A DNA stretch of 64,000 nucleotides, taken from positions 124,001 through 188,000 of the forward strand of contig NZ_JAVFVR010000008.1 of assembly GCF_030929595.1 (NCBI RefSeq), given 5' to 3'. The notes under the pieces were generated by a model that was not told the origin of the DNA, searched no databases, and was given only the letters and a program-made list of their open reading frames with translations. The stretch's first letter is position 1. Every line of letters starts with the position of its first letter. The position numbers and the translations under genes are program-made. Below are positions 28,472 through 36,302 of this stretch, piece after piece. Origin of the DNA: Flavobacterium sp. LHD-85 (GTDB taxonomy: Bacteria > Bacteroidota > Bacteroidia > Flavobacteriales > Flavobacteriaceae).

Positions 28472-28551
28472 TCCTGCAAGGTTTTCAAAACCTTGTAGGT
28501 TTAGTTTGAGCACATAGAAATACCTACGAGGTTTTGGAAACCTCGCAGGAA
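28472..28551. repeat. 'CAAGGTTTTNAAAACCTTG' double hairpin
   Basis: Two successive hairpins, CCTGCAAGGTTTT/AAAACCTTGTAGG (28473-28499) and CCTACGAGGTTTT/GAAACCTCGCAGG (28523-28549), which are also inverted copies of each other around a 23-bp spacer. Same family as 2100-2126 and 38804-38894. It ends 13 nt before the GH43 start. Confidence 0.88.
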
Positions 28552-28564
28552 AAGAAAACAAGAC

Positions 28565-29482
28565 ATGAGAAAAATATTCATCATACTAACCCTTTCACTT
28601 TTTGCAATTAGCTATTCGCAGAAAAAGAAAGATTTATATCTTTTTACGTCGTTTAGAGAACCCGCAACAGAAGGTTTATATCTGGCATACAGCGAAGACG
28701 GTTACAACTGGAAAGGATTAGAAGGATCGTTTTTAAAACCCGAAATCGGAGCCAGTAAAATTATGCGTGATCCGTCCATCACAAAAGGAGCAGACGGAAC
28801 CTATCACATGGTTTGGACAACCGATTGGAAAGGCGGAAACGGTTTTGGTTACGCCAGTTCAAAAGACTTGATTCATTGGTCAGAACAACAATATATTCCT
28901 GTCATGAAAAATGAGCCAGAAGTGGTAAATGTTTGGGCTCCGGAAATTTTTTATGATGATGTAAAAAAAGAATACATCATTATTTGGGCATCAACAATTC
29001 CGTTTAGATATCCAAAAGGAGTAGAAGAAGAGAAAAACAACCACAGAATGTATTACGTAACGACAAAAGATTTCAAAACTTTTTCGGATACAAAATTATA
29101 TTACGATCCAGGTTTCAGTGTAATAGACTGTGTTATTGTCAAAAAGGGAAAGAAAGATTATGTTTTGGTTTTGAAAGACAATACAAGACCAATGCGAAAC
29201 ATAAAAGTCGCTTTCGGAAAATCGCCTTTAGGTCCGTTTCAAAAAAGTTCAGAGCCTTTAACCGAATATTTGTCTGAAGGGCCAACAGTAGTAAAAGTCG
29301 GTAAAAACTGGTTGTTGTATTATGACAATTACGGTTCAAAAAATTATAAAGCGCTAAGCACAACAGATTTTGTTCATTTTGAAGATGCATCCTCAAAAAT
29401 AAGCCTTCCCGAAGGACACAAACACGGAACGATTACAACAATCTCTGCAGACGTTTTAAAGGGATTAATTGACAGAAAATAA
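28565..29482 (+). CDS. GH43-type beta-propeller glycosidase
   Basis: A secreted five-bladed propeller hydrolase of 305 residues, expected to release arabinose, galactose or xylose from pectic side chains. The three carboxylates expected of clan GH-F can be placed: KIMRDPSITK (Asp 69), FSVIDCVIVKKG (Asp 188) and EYLSEGPTVVKVG (Glu 238). Each blade opens with the usual pattern, such as GLYLAYSEDGYNWKGL and FGYASSKDLIHWSEQ. Signal peptide of about 19 residues (..FAISYSQ). The protein has no accessory module. Subfamily and sugar specificity cannot be read from the sequence alone. Confidence 0.78.
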   Translation: MRKIFIILTLSLFAISYSQKKKDLYLFTSFREPATEGLYLAYSEDGYNWKGLEGSFLKPEIGASKIMRDPSITKGADGTYHMVWTTDWKGGNGFGYASSKDLIHWSEQQYIPVMKNEPEVVNVWAPEIFYDDVKKEYIIIWASTIPFRYPKGVEEEKNNHRMYYVTTKDFKTFSDTKLYYDPGFSVIDCVIVKKGKKDYVLVLKDNTRPMRNIKVAFGKSPLGPFQKSSEPLTEYLSEGPTVVKVGKNWLLYYDNYGSKNYKALSTTDFVHFEDASSKISLPEGHKHGTITTISADVLKGLIDRK

Positions 29483-29483
29483 A

Positions 29484-29688
29484 AATCAGCTAAATCTGCC
29501 AAATCTGCGAGAGTAAAATTTTCTCCCGCAGATTTAGCAGATCAAGCAGATAAAAAAGTTTAGAAAAATTTCACGCAGATTTAAAAGTGATTTGAGCAGA
29601 TTAAGCAGATTTTTTAATCTGTTTAAATCAAAAGGAATAAAATTAAATCTGCGCAAATCAGCCAAAATCTGCAAAATCTGCGTGAAAC
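29484..29688. repeat. Two consecutive 'CGCAGATT' palindromic units
   Basis: Starts one base after the GH43 stop codon. AATCAGCTAAATCTGCCAAA (29484-29503) with AATCTGCGAGAG is followed by the inverse CTCCCGCAGATTTAGCAGAT (29523-29542). A second unit then opens with TTTCACGCAGATTTAAAAG and closes with AATCTGCAAAATCTGCGTG (29667-29685). It ends 15 nt before the next ATG, so the whole 221-bp spacer is repeat. Confidence 0.85.
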
Positions 29689-29703
29689 AAAAAAAAATAT
29701 AAA

Positions 29704-31566
29704 ATGATTGCTTTCCAAAACATAAAAACCAACATCATCACAGCCACAATCCTTTTGGCTTGCACCGCTGTAAATGCCCAGAATGATACTGTGCGTTATG
29801 TTGGCAAAACACTTTCAAACATCGATTATCATCACGGACAGTTAAGTCCTGCAGTTGGAGTTCACGCTACGCAAATTATGCGTGCAAGCCGTGAACATCC
29901 TGAAAAATCAGATGGTTTTGGTTGGACATACAACCACCAGCCGATGATGGCGTATTGGAACAATACCTTTTACCTACATTATTTAAGCGACCCATCAGGC
30001 GAACATATTCCGCCGAGCCAGACTTTGATTATGAATTGTAAAGACGGCGTAACGTGGACAAAACCAGAAGTAATTTTCCCGATTTATCGCATTCCCGACG
30101 GATGGAAAAAAGAAGGCGTTGAAGGCGTTGCGAAAAACTTGGACGCAATTATGCACCAAAGAATGGGCTTTTATACTTCAAAAGATAACCGACTTTTTGC
30201 TTTAGCCTATTATGGAATCGCAATGGATGAAAAAGACGATCCAAATGACGGAAAAGGAATTGGACGTGTCATTCGTGAAATCAAGAAAGACGGTAGTTTT
30301 GGCGAAATTTATTTCATTAGATACAACAAAACTTGGGACAAATCGAAATCGAAATTCCCATTTTATACTGCATCAAAAGATAAAGGTTTGAAAAAAGCCT
30401 GCGAAGAAATTTTATCTGAGCCCTTGGTTTTACAGCAATGGGTGGAAGAAGCCGATCGTGACGATGAATTGATTCCGTTACAGAAACCGTATAAAGCGTT
30501 TAGTTATTACCATTTACCAAACGGAAATGTAGTGGGTTTATGGAAACATGCTTTAACTTCCATCAGCAGAAATGGTGGAAAATCTTGGGATTATATGCCG
30601 TTGCGTGCGCCAGGATTCGTAAACAGCAATGCTAAAATCTGGGGACAAAAAACGTCAGACAATCGTTATGCGACACTTTATAATCCGTCAGAATATCGTT
30701 GGCCTTTGGCGATTTCTACTAGTGATGATGGATTGAATTATAAGGATTTATTATTGGTTCACGGAGAAGTAAGTCCTATGCGTTACGGCGGAAATTACAA
30801 ATCGGCAGGCCCTCAATACGTTCGCGGAATCACAGAGAAAAACGGAACTCCGCCAGACGGAAAAATCTGGGTAGGATACAGCGTGAATAAAGAGGATATT
30901 TGGGTGGCATCAATTCCTGTTCCGGTTACTTCTGTAGTGACGGAAAATGTAAATGACGTTTTCAATACTCTTCCTGATGGACAAGAATTGAAATTGTGGA
31001 ATACCTACGATCTTTCTTGGGCATCAACAAAAATCGAAAAGAAAGTCGATGGTAAAAAATGGCTGACGTTAAGAGATCAGGATTATTTTGACTATTCACG
31101 TGCTGAAAGAGTAATTCCTTTTGCATCAAAAATGGAAGCCGTTTTCACAGTAAAACCAGAACAAAATAATCACGGTTTATTGCAGGTTGAGTTTCAAAAT
31201 AAACAAGGTTTACCTTCTGTAAGATTGATTTTTGATTCGGATGGAGAATTAAAGGTAAAAAATGGTGCGCGTTTGAGTTCGGTTACAAAATACGAAGCAA
31301 ACAAAGCATATACAATCACAGTTAAATTAGATGCTAAAAACCGTCAATACACTATAAAAGTAAACGATGGAAAAGAATCAACAAAGATATTTTATGCGCC
31401 AACAGATGGTTTCGAGCGAATCATGTTCCGCACTGGAGAACAGAGACATTCGCCAGATCCAGACACAGCGCCAGATACAGACGATTACGACGACCTGCCT
31501 CAAACAGGAAAATTAATCCCAGAAGCAGTATTCAATATCGAATCTTTGATTACTAGAAAATTGTAA
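29704..31566 (+). CDS. Secreted beta-propeller (sialidase-superfamily fold) with LamG-like C-terminal module
   Basis: A 620-residue protein with a signal peptide (..TAVNAQN). Residues about 35-400 look like a six- or seven-bladed propeller: YHHGQLSPAVGVHATQIMRA, YNHQPMMAYWNNTFYLHYLS, SISRNGGKSWDYMPL (one Asp-box-like turn) and STSDDGLNYKDLLLVHGE. Residues about 405-600 resemble a concanavalin/LamG beta-sandwich (RVIPFASKMEAVFTVKP, HGLLQVEFQNKQGLPSVRL). The propeller fold is shared by GH33, GH145, and the PL24, PL25 and PL42 lyases. The propeller plus sandwich order is close to what I recall for L-rhamnose-alpha-1,4-glucuronate lyases (PL42), so uronate cleavage is one possibility, but no catalytic set was confirmed. 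The pectin context supports an enzyme. Confidence 0.6.
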   Translation: MIAFQNIKTNIITATILLACTAVNAQNDTVRYVGKTLSNIDYHHGQLSPAVGVHATQIMRASREHPEKSDGFGWTYNHQPMMAYWNNTFYLHYLSDPSGEHIPPSQTLIMNCKDGVTWTKPEVIFPIYRIPDGWKKEGVEGVAKNLDAIMHQRMGFYTSKDNRLFALAYYGIAMDEKDDPNDGKGIGRVIREIKKDGSFGEIYFIRYNKTWDKSKSKFPFYTASKDKGLKKACEEILSEPLVLQQWVEEADRDDELIPLQKPYKAFSYYHLPNGNVVGLWKHALTSISRNGGKSWDYMPLRAPGFVNSNAKIWGQKTSDNRYATLYNPSEYRWPLAISTSDDGLNYKDLLLVHGEVSPMRYGGNYKSAGPQYVRGITEKNGTPPDGKIWVGYSVNKEDIWVASIPVPVTSVVTENVNDVFNTLPDGQELKLWNTYDLSWASTKIEKKVDGKKWLTLRDQDYFDYSRAERVIPFASKMEAVFTVKPEQNNHGLLQVEFQNKQGLPSVRLIFDSDGELKVKNGARLSSVTKYEANKAYTITVKLDAKNRQYTIKVNDGKESTKIFYAPTDGFERIMFRTGEQRHSPDPDTAPDTDDYDDLPQTGKLIPEAVFNIESLITRKL

Positions 31567-31576
31567 AGAAAAAATA

Positions 31577-31739
31577 GCCACGAATTCACGAATTATTTTA
31601 TAAAAAGTGCGTAGTTATTTGCCACAGATTAAAATGATTTACACAGATTATAATCCGATTAATCTTTTAATCTGTGGCAGGAAAAATTAGAGAAATTAAA
31701 CGCAAAGAAAAAATTTGAGTTAATTCGTGAATTCGTGGC
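31577..31739. repeat. Nested palindrome: 'CACGAATT' arms around 'CACAGATTAAAA' arms
   Basis: Outer arms GCCACGAATTCACGAATT (31577-31594) and AATTCGTGAATTCGTGGC (31722-31739). Inner arms GCCACAGATTAAAATGATTT (31621-31640) and TTTTAATCTGTGGC (31665-31678). Two distinct repeat families are nested concentrically. The outer right arm runs into an in-frame GTG that could be mistaken for the start of the following gene. Confidence 0.88.
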
Positions 31740-31758
31740 GAAAAAAATACTATATAAA

Positions 31759-34539
31759 GTGAAGTTTTTTAAATACGTATTATTAGTTGTTACTTTCTTA
31801 ATTACGTTCATTTCGAATGGACAAATTCTGCCTGTACGTTTAACGACAGAAATGGCTGAAAACCCATTAGCAGTTGTCGAGAATCAGCCGAAATTTAGCT
31901 GGCAATTGGTTTCAAAAGAATCCGATGCATCGCAAATTGCTTATTTGATTTTGGTAGCTTCTTCGGAAGAAAAACTAAATAACGACGATGGAGATATTTG
32001 GAATACGGGAAGAGTAAATACAGATAAAAACCTGCATATTGTTTATAGCGGAAAACCATTAAAAAGCGAAACCAAATATTTCTGGAAAGTGAAAGTTTGG
32101 AATCAGTCAGGGAAAGTTTCAAAATGGAGTAGAACAGCTTCATTCAGAACCGCTCCATTAGAATCAGATTTAAATCCGACTTGGATTGGAGCTATTACAA
32201 AGGCCGACAGTCATTTGCCGGAAGGTAGAAACTACCACACAGCCACTTTCAATAGAGAAAAAAAGATGTCCTTTATCAATGCATCCGATTCGTTGGCACG
32301 AAGAAGTATTATGCTTCGCAAACCTTTCGAAGTAGAAAAAGCTGTAAAAGAAGCTGTTGTTTACATTTCAGGTTTAGGGCATTACGAATTAACCATCAAC
32401 GGCAAAAAAGTGGGTAACAGTCAATTTGCACCACTTTGGACCGATTATGATAAAACGGTTAACTACAATGTGTACGAATTAAGTCCAAAAGAATTTCAAA
32501 AAGGCGATAATGTAATTGGCGTTCTGTTAGGAAACGGAATGTACAATACACTTGCTGAAAGATATACCAAATTCTTCGTGAGTTTTGGTCCTCCGACTTT
32601 ATTCTTTAAAATGAAAATCAAGTATAATGATGGTTCAGAAGAAATTATAAAGTCCGATAGAACTTGGAAATACAGTAAAAGCCCAATTACCTATAACAGT
32701 ATTTTTGGTGGAGAAGATTACAATGCCAATCTAGAGCAAAAAGGCTGGAATAGAAAAGGTTTCAAAGATAGAGATTGGAAAAAAGTAGTGATTCAGGAAG
32801 CTCCAAAAGGAGTTTTAAGACCACAGACTGCACCACCAGTTACGATTCAGAAACAATACCAAGTTAAAACCGTAAAAGAATTGAAACCAAATTTCTATGT
32901 TTTTGATATGGGACAAAATCTTTCGGGATTTCCAACTATCAAAGTAAAAGGAAAAAAGGGACAAACGATTCGTGTTTGGGTTGCGGAAGGATTAAATGAA
33001 GAAGGTACAATCGCGCAGGGAAGATCTGGAAAACCTTATTATTACGATTACACTTTAAAAGGAGATGGAGTTGAAGAATGGACACCAAAATTTAGTTTCT
33101 ACGGTTATCAATATGTTCAAATTGAAAATATCAATTATAAAGATGCTAAAAATGCTGAATTTCCAACTTTAGTAGATTTAAAATCGAATTTCATTTACAA
33201 TTCCGCAGGAGAAGCAGGAAGTTTTACCTGTTCAAATGAGATCTTCAACAAAACGCACGAATTGATAAATAATTCGATCAAAAGTAATTTCCAAAGTGTT
33301 TTTACCGATTGTCCGCAACGCGAAAAGTTAGGCTGGCTAGAAGAAATTCAGCTGAATGGTCCGGGTTTAATGTTCAATTATAACTTGCAGACTTTCCTTC
33401 CAGCAACAATGCAAAATATTTCTGATTCGCAACGTGATAACGGTTTAATTCCGACAATAGTTCCTGAATATGTCATTTTTGGAGGTGATTTTACCGATTC
33501 TCCAGAATGGGGCGTAACAGGTGTAATCTTGCCTTGGATGTATTATGAATATTATGGAGATGCTTCACTATTAGAAAAATATTTTCCTGTAATGAAAAAT
33601 TATGTGGATTATTTAGGAACGAAAGCAACAAACCATATTGTTTCGCACGGATTAGGCGATTGGTACGATTACGGAACACATCCTGCTGGATATTCTAAAA
33701 ATAGTCCGATTGCACTTTCTGCGACTTCTCATTACTATTACGGAGCTTATTTAGTAGCCAAAGCATCAAAATTATTAGGTAAAACCGAAGATTTTGAGAA
33801 ATACAATACATTGGCTTCTGAGATCAAAACGGCTTTCAACAAAGAATTTTTCAACGAAGAAACCAAACAGTACGGAACAAACAGCCAATTTAGCAACGCC
33901 GTTCCGATTTTTATGGATATTGTGGAGCCTCAGTATAAAGAAGCTGTAATGCAGAATTTACTAGCTGATATCAAAGAAAAAGGCGATCGTTTGACAACGG
34001 GAGATGTTGGAAATCGCTATTTATTCCAGACTTTGGCAAGAAATGGCGAAAACGAAATGATGTACAGAATGCACAATCATTATGATGCGCCGGGTTATGG
34101 TTTTCAGATTAAATTTGGCTTGACCACTTTAACCGAACAATGGGATCCTAGAAAAGGAAATTCGTGGAATCACTTTATGTTAGGGCAAATTGAAGAATGG
34201 TTTTACCAAAGTTTAGCCGGAATTATGTCTGATCCTGAGAAACCAGGATTCAAACATTTCTTTATTCAGCCAGAAGTGGTTGGCGACATGACTTTCGCTA
34301 AAGCGGATTATCAATCGGTTTATGGAAAAATTGCTTCTTCTTGGGAAAAGAAAGAGGGTAAGTTTATTCTGACAGTTCAGATTCCAGTAAATACAACTGC
34401 GACAGTAAAATTACCAGTCGCTAAAAATTCAGAAATAAAAATTGATAATAAAAAGGTTAGAGCAGGTTTTGATGAAAAAGCGCAAAAGCCAGTTTTGGAA
34501 TTGGGTTCAGGAATTTATACAATCGAATGCACAATATAA
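31759..34539 (+). CDS. GH78 alpha-L-rhamnosidase (copy 1)
   Basis: A secreted enzyme of 926 residues that removes terminal alpha-L-rhamnose from rhamnogalacturonan. The GTG at 31759 is chosen: it starts a signal peptide (KFFKYVLLVVTFLITFISNGQ) and stands 19 nt after the repeat, as for the neighbouring genes; the earlier GTG at 31735 belongs to the repeat arm. An N-terminal FnIII-like domain (ENQPKFSWQLVS..., TKYFWKVKVWNQSGKVSKWS) leads into the rhamnosidase beta-sandwich (ISGLGHYELTINGKKVG). The (alpha/alpha)6 barrel holds DCPQREKLGWLEE (about 517-529, general acid region) and LTEQWDPRKG (Glu about 793, proposed base). The C-terminal module carries ADYQSVYGKIASSWEKKEG. Confidence 0.92.
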   Translation: MKFFKYVLLVVTFLITFISNGQILPVRLTTEMAENPLAVVENQPKFSWQLVSKESDASQIAYLILVASSEEKLNNDDGDIWNTGRVNTDKNLHIVYSGKPLKSETKYFWKVKVWNQSGKVSKWSRTASFRTAPLESDLNPTWIGAITKADSHLPEGRNYHTATFNREKKMSFINASDSLARRSIMLRKPFEVEKAVKEAVVYISGLGHYELTINGKKVGNSQFAPLWTDYDKTVNYNVYELSPKEFQKGDNVIGVLLGNGMYNTLAERYTKFFVSFGPPTLFFKMKIKYNDGSEEIIKSDRTWKYSKSPITYNSIFGGEDYNANLEQKGWNRKGFKDRDWKKVVIQEAPKGVLRPQTAPPVTIQKQYQVKTVKELKPNFYVFDMGQNLSGFPTIKVKGKKGQTIRVWVAEGLNEEGTIAQGRSGKPYYYDYTLKGDGVEEWTPKFSFYGYQYVQIENINYKDAKNAEFPTLVDLKSNFIYNSAGEAGSFTCSNEIFNKTHELINNSIKSNFQSVFTDCPQREKLGWLEEIQLNGPGLMFNYNLQTFLPATMQNISDSQRDNGLIPTIVPEYVIFGGDFTDSPEWGVTGVILPWMYYEYYGDASLLEKYFPVMKNYVDYLGTKATNHIVSHGLGDWYDYGTHPAGYSKNSPIALSATSHYYYGAYLVAKASKLLGKTEDFEKYNTLASEIKTAFNKEFFNEETKQYGTNSQFSNAVPIFMDIVEPQYKEAVMQNLLADIKEKGDRLTTGDVGNRYLFQTLARNGENEMMYRMHNHYDAPGYGFQIKFGLTTLTEQWDPRKGNSWNHFMLGQIEEWFYQSLAGIMSDPEKPGFKHFFIQPEVVGDMTFAKADYQSVYGKIASSWEKKEGKFILTVQIPVNTTATVKLPVAKNSEIKIDNKKVRAGFDEKAQKPVLELGSGIYTIECTI

Positions 34540-34669
34540 TGAAACGCGGATGACGCAGATTCGCTATCGCGAAAACACGGATTTACACGGATTTCTTTAT
34601 TTGTTTTTAGGAAAAAGAAAATCCGTTTTAATCCGCGTCTTTACGAAGTAAATCCGTTTCATCCGTGTA
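34540..34669. repeat. 'CGGATTTACACGGATTT' inverted repeat
   Basis: A different word family: AACGCGGATGACGCAGATTC and CACGGATTTACACGGATTTC on the left, then AAATCCGTTTTAATCCGCG and AAATCCGTTTCATCCGTG (34650-34667) on the right. It begins immediately after the GH78 stop codon and ends about 21 nt before the next ATG. Confidence 0.8.
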
Positions 34670-34690
34670 CCAACACACAACAATATTAAA

Positions 34691-36109
34691 ATGAAAAATT
34701 TAAAATACATCTTCTTAGTTTCCATTTTTGCTTTGACATTTGCCAATGCACAAAGCACTTCTGACACTAATTTTAGAAAGCCAGTATCAGAAACACTGAA
34801 AAAAATAGAAACTCTTTTTAACGTAACGATCAACGACGACAGAGGTTTATTAAAAGGAAAAGAACTGGACTATGCCGATTGGAGAATTGAACCTGGAAAT
34901 TTAGCGCTTTCGCTTACTAATATTCTAGCGCCGTTTGAATTGATGTATTTTAAACAACCCGATGGAACCTACATTATACGCAAGTATGAAAACCATAAAG
35001 TTTCGGTAGATAAAGGAAAGGAACGCTTGTTTTATTTAGAAAGCCTTTATTCGACGAAAGAGCAATGGGAGAAACGCAAAACGGAGTTAAAAGCTTGTAT
35101 GATTGAATCATTTGGTTTGGATAAGGCGCCCCCTACACCGAAATCTAAACCACTTTTAACTCCAAAGAGAATCTACAAAGACTACAGTGTCGAAAATATT
35201 GCTTTGGAAATATTGCCAGGGGTTTATGCGACGGGTTCAATTTATAAACCGTATCCGTTAAACAAAAAAGCAGCTGTTATTTTAACTCCTGACGGGCATT
35301 TTGGCGACGGAAGATATAGAAAAGACGAGCAGTACAGATGTGCTATGATGGCTAAAATGGGAGCAATTGTGGTCGGTTACGATTTATTTGCTTGGGGAGA
35401 ATCGTTACTACAATTTCCAGAAGAAACACACAGAAACAGCATTGCATCGACAGTTCAGTTGCTGACAGGAATTCGTTTATTGGATTATTTGGCAACCGTA
35501 AAAAATGCCGATATGTCTAGAGTTGGTGTGACTGGAGGTTCTGGCGGAGGATCGCACACCATGTTTTTGTCGGCGATTGATGACAGAGTGAAAGTTTCAG
35601 CTCCGGTTGTAATGGTTTCCTCACACTTTTCAGGTGGCTGTCCATGCGAAAGCGGACGTGGAATTCACTTATGCGGAAACGGAACCAACAATGCTGAAAT
35701 TTCAGCTATGATGGCTCCAAAACCGCAATTGATTGTTTCTGATGGAAAAGACTGGACATTAGCGGTTCCGGAACTGGAATTTCCTTTTATCCAAAGAACG
35801 TATGAATTGTACGGAAAGAAAGATTTAGTGGAAAATGCGCATTTTGCAAAAGAAGGACATGATTTCGGAATTTCAAAACGTATGGCTTTGTATCCGTTTA
35901 TGGCGAAATATTTAAATTTAGATTTGAATAAAGTGAAGAACGATAAAGGCGAAATCGATGAATCGAGTTGTGTAATTGAACCAAAAGAAAAGTTGTTTGT
36001 TTTTGGAGATAAAGGAGAAAAACTGCCGAAAAATGCCTTGAAAGACATCAACAAATTATATGAAATGTTTGGAGAAAAAAATCTGAAAGTTTACGAGGTT
36101 AAAAAGTGA
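34691..36109 (+). CDS. Alpha/beta-hydrolase acetylesterase with an N-terminal STN-like domain
   Basis: A secreted 472-residue esterase. After the signal peptide (..FANAQ, 21 residues), residues about 30-98 (ETLKKIETLFNVTINDD..., YADWRIEPGNLALSLTNIL, DGTYIIRKYE) have the shape and the closing 'tYiIr' strand of STN/secretin-TonB N-terminal domains, normally found on signalling TonB receptors. The rest is an AXE1/CE7-like alpha/beta hydrolase: ILTPDGHFGDGRYR, nucleophile elbow VTGGSGGGSHT (Ser 284), then GGCPCESGRGIHLCGNG (Cys-rich loop), VSDGKDWT and EGHDFGIS for the acid and base. Deacetylation of pectic sugars is the likely role. A true role of the STN part in signalling or periplasmic binding is unknown. 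Confidence 0.78.
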   Translation: MKNLKYIFLVSIFALTFANAQSTSDTNFRKPVSETLKKIETLFNVTINDDRGLLKGKELDYADWRIEPGNLALSLTNILAPFELMYFKQPDGTYIIRKYENHKVSVDKGKERLFYLESLYSTKEQWEKRKTELKACMIESFGLDKAPPTPKSKPLLTPKRIYKDYSVENIALEILPGVYATGSIYKPYPLNKKAAVILTPDGHFGDGRYRKDEQYRCAMMAKMGAIVVGYDLFAWGESLLQFPEETHRNSIASTVQLLTGIRLLDYLATVKNADMSRVGVTGGSGGGSHTMFLSAIDDRVKVSAPVVMVSSHFSGGCPCESGRGIHLCGNGTNNAEISAMMAPKPQLIVSDGKDWTLAVPELEFPFIQRTYELYGKKDLVENAHFAKEGHDFGISKRMALYPFMAKYLNLDLNKVKNDKGEIDESSCVIEPKEKLFVFGDKGEKLPKNALKDINKLYEMFGEKNLKVYEVKK

Positions 36110-36111
36110 TA

Positions 36112-36287
36112 GCCACGAATTTCACGAATTGGCACGAATTATTTTTTCTGCCACAGATTAAAAGGATTTACACAGATTATGGAGATAAAAAAATCCAAAT
36201 AATCCATTTAATCTGTGGCAAAACAAATTAGAGAAATTGAAATAAAAATTAAAAAAGAAATTAGTGCCAATTCGTGTAATTCGTGGC
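36112..36287. repeat. Nested palindrome: 'CACGAATT' arms around 'CACAGATTAAAA' arms, second example
   Basis: Outer arms GCCACGAATTTCACGAATTG (36112-36131) and CCAATTCGTGTAATTCGTGG (36267-36286). Inner arms GCCACAGATTAAAAGGATTT (36150-36169) and TTAATCTGTGGC (36208-36219). The same two families, in the same nesting order, occur at 31577-31739 with unrelated central sequence. It ends 15 nt before the GH95 start codon. Confidence 0.9.
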
Positions 36288-36302
36288 AAAAAAAAATATA
36301 AT

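Noticed and set aside
29484..29688. Possible insertion sequence or MITE between genes
   Set aside because: No transposase, no target-site duplication visible and no conserved internal sequence. It is recorded as a palindromic repeat instead.
31735..31758. GTG at 31735 as the start of GH78 copy 1
   Set aside because: It lies in the repeat arm; the GTG at 31759 gives a clean signal peptide at the usual distance from the repeat.
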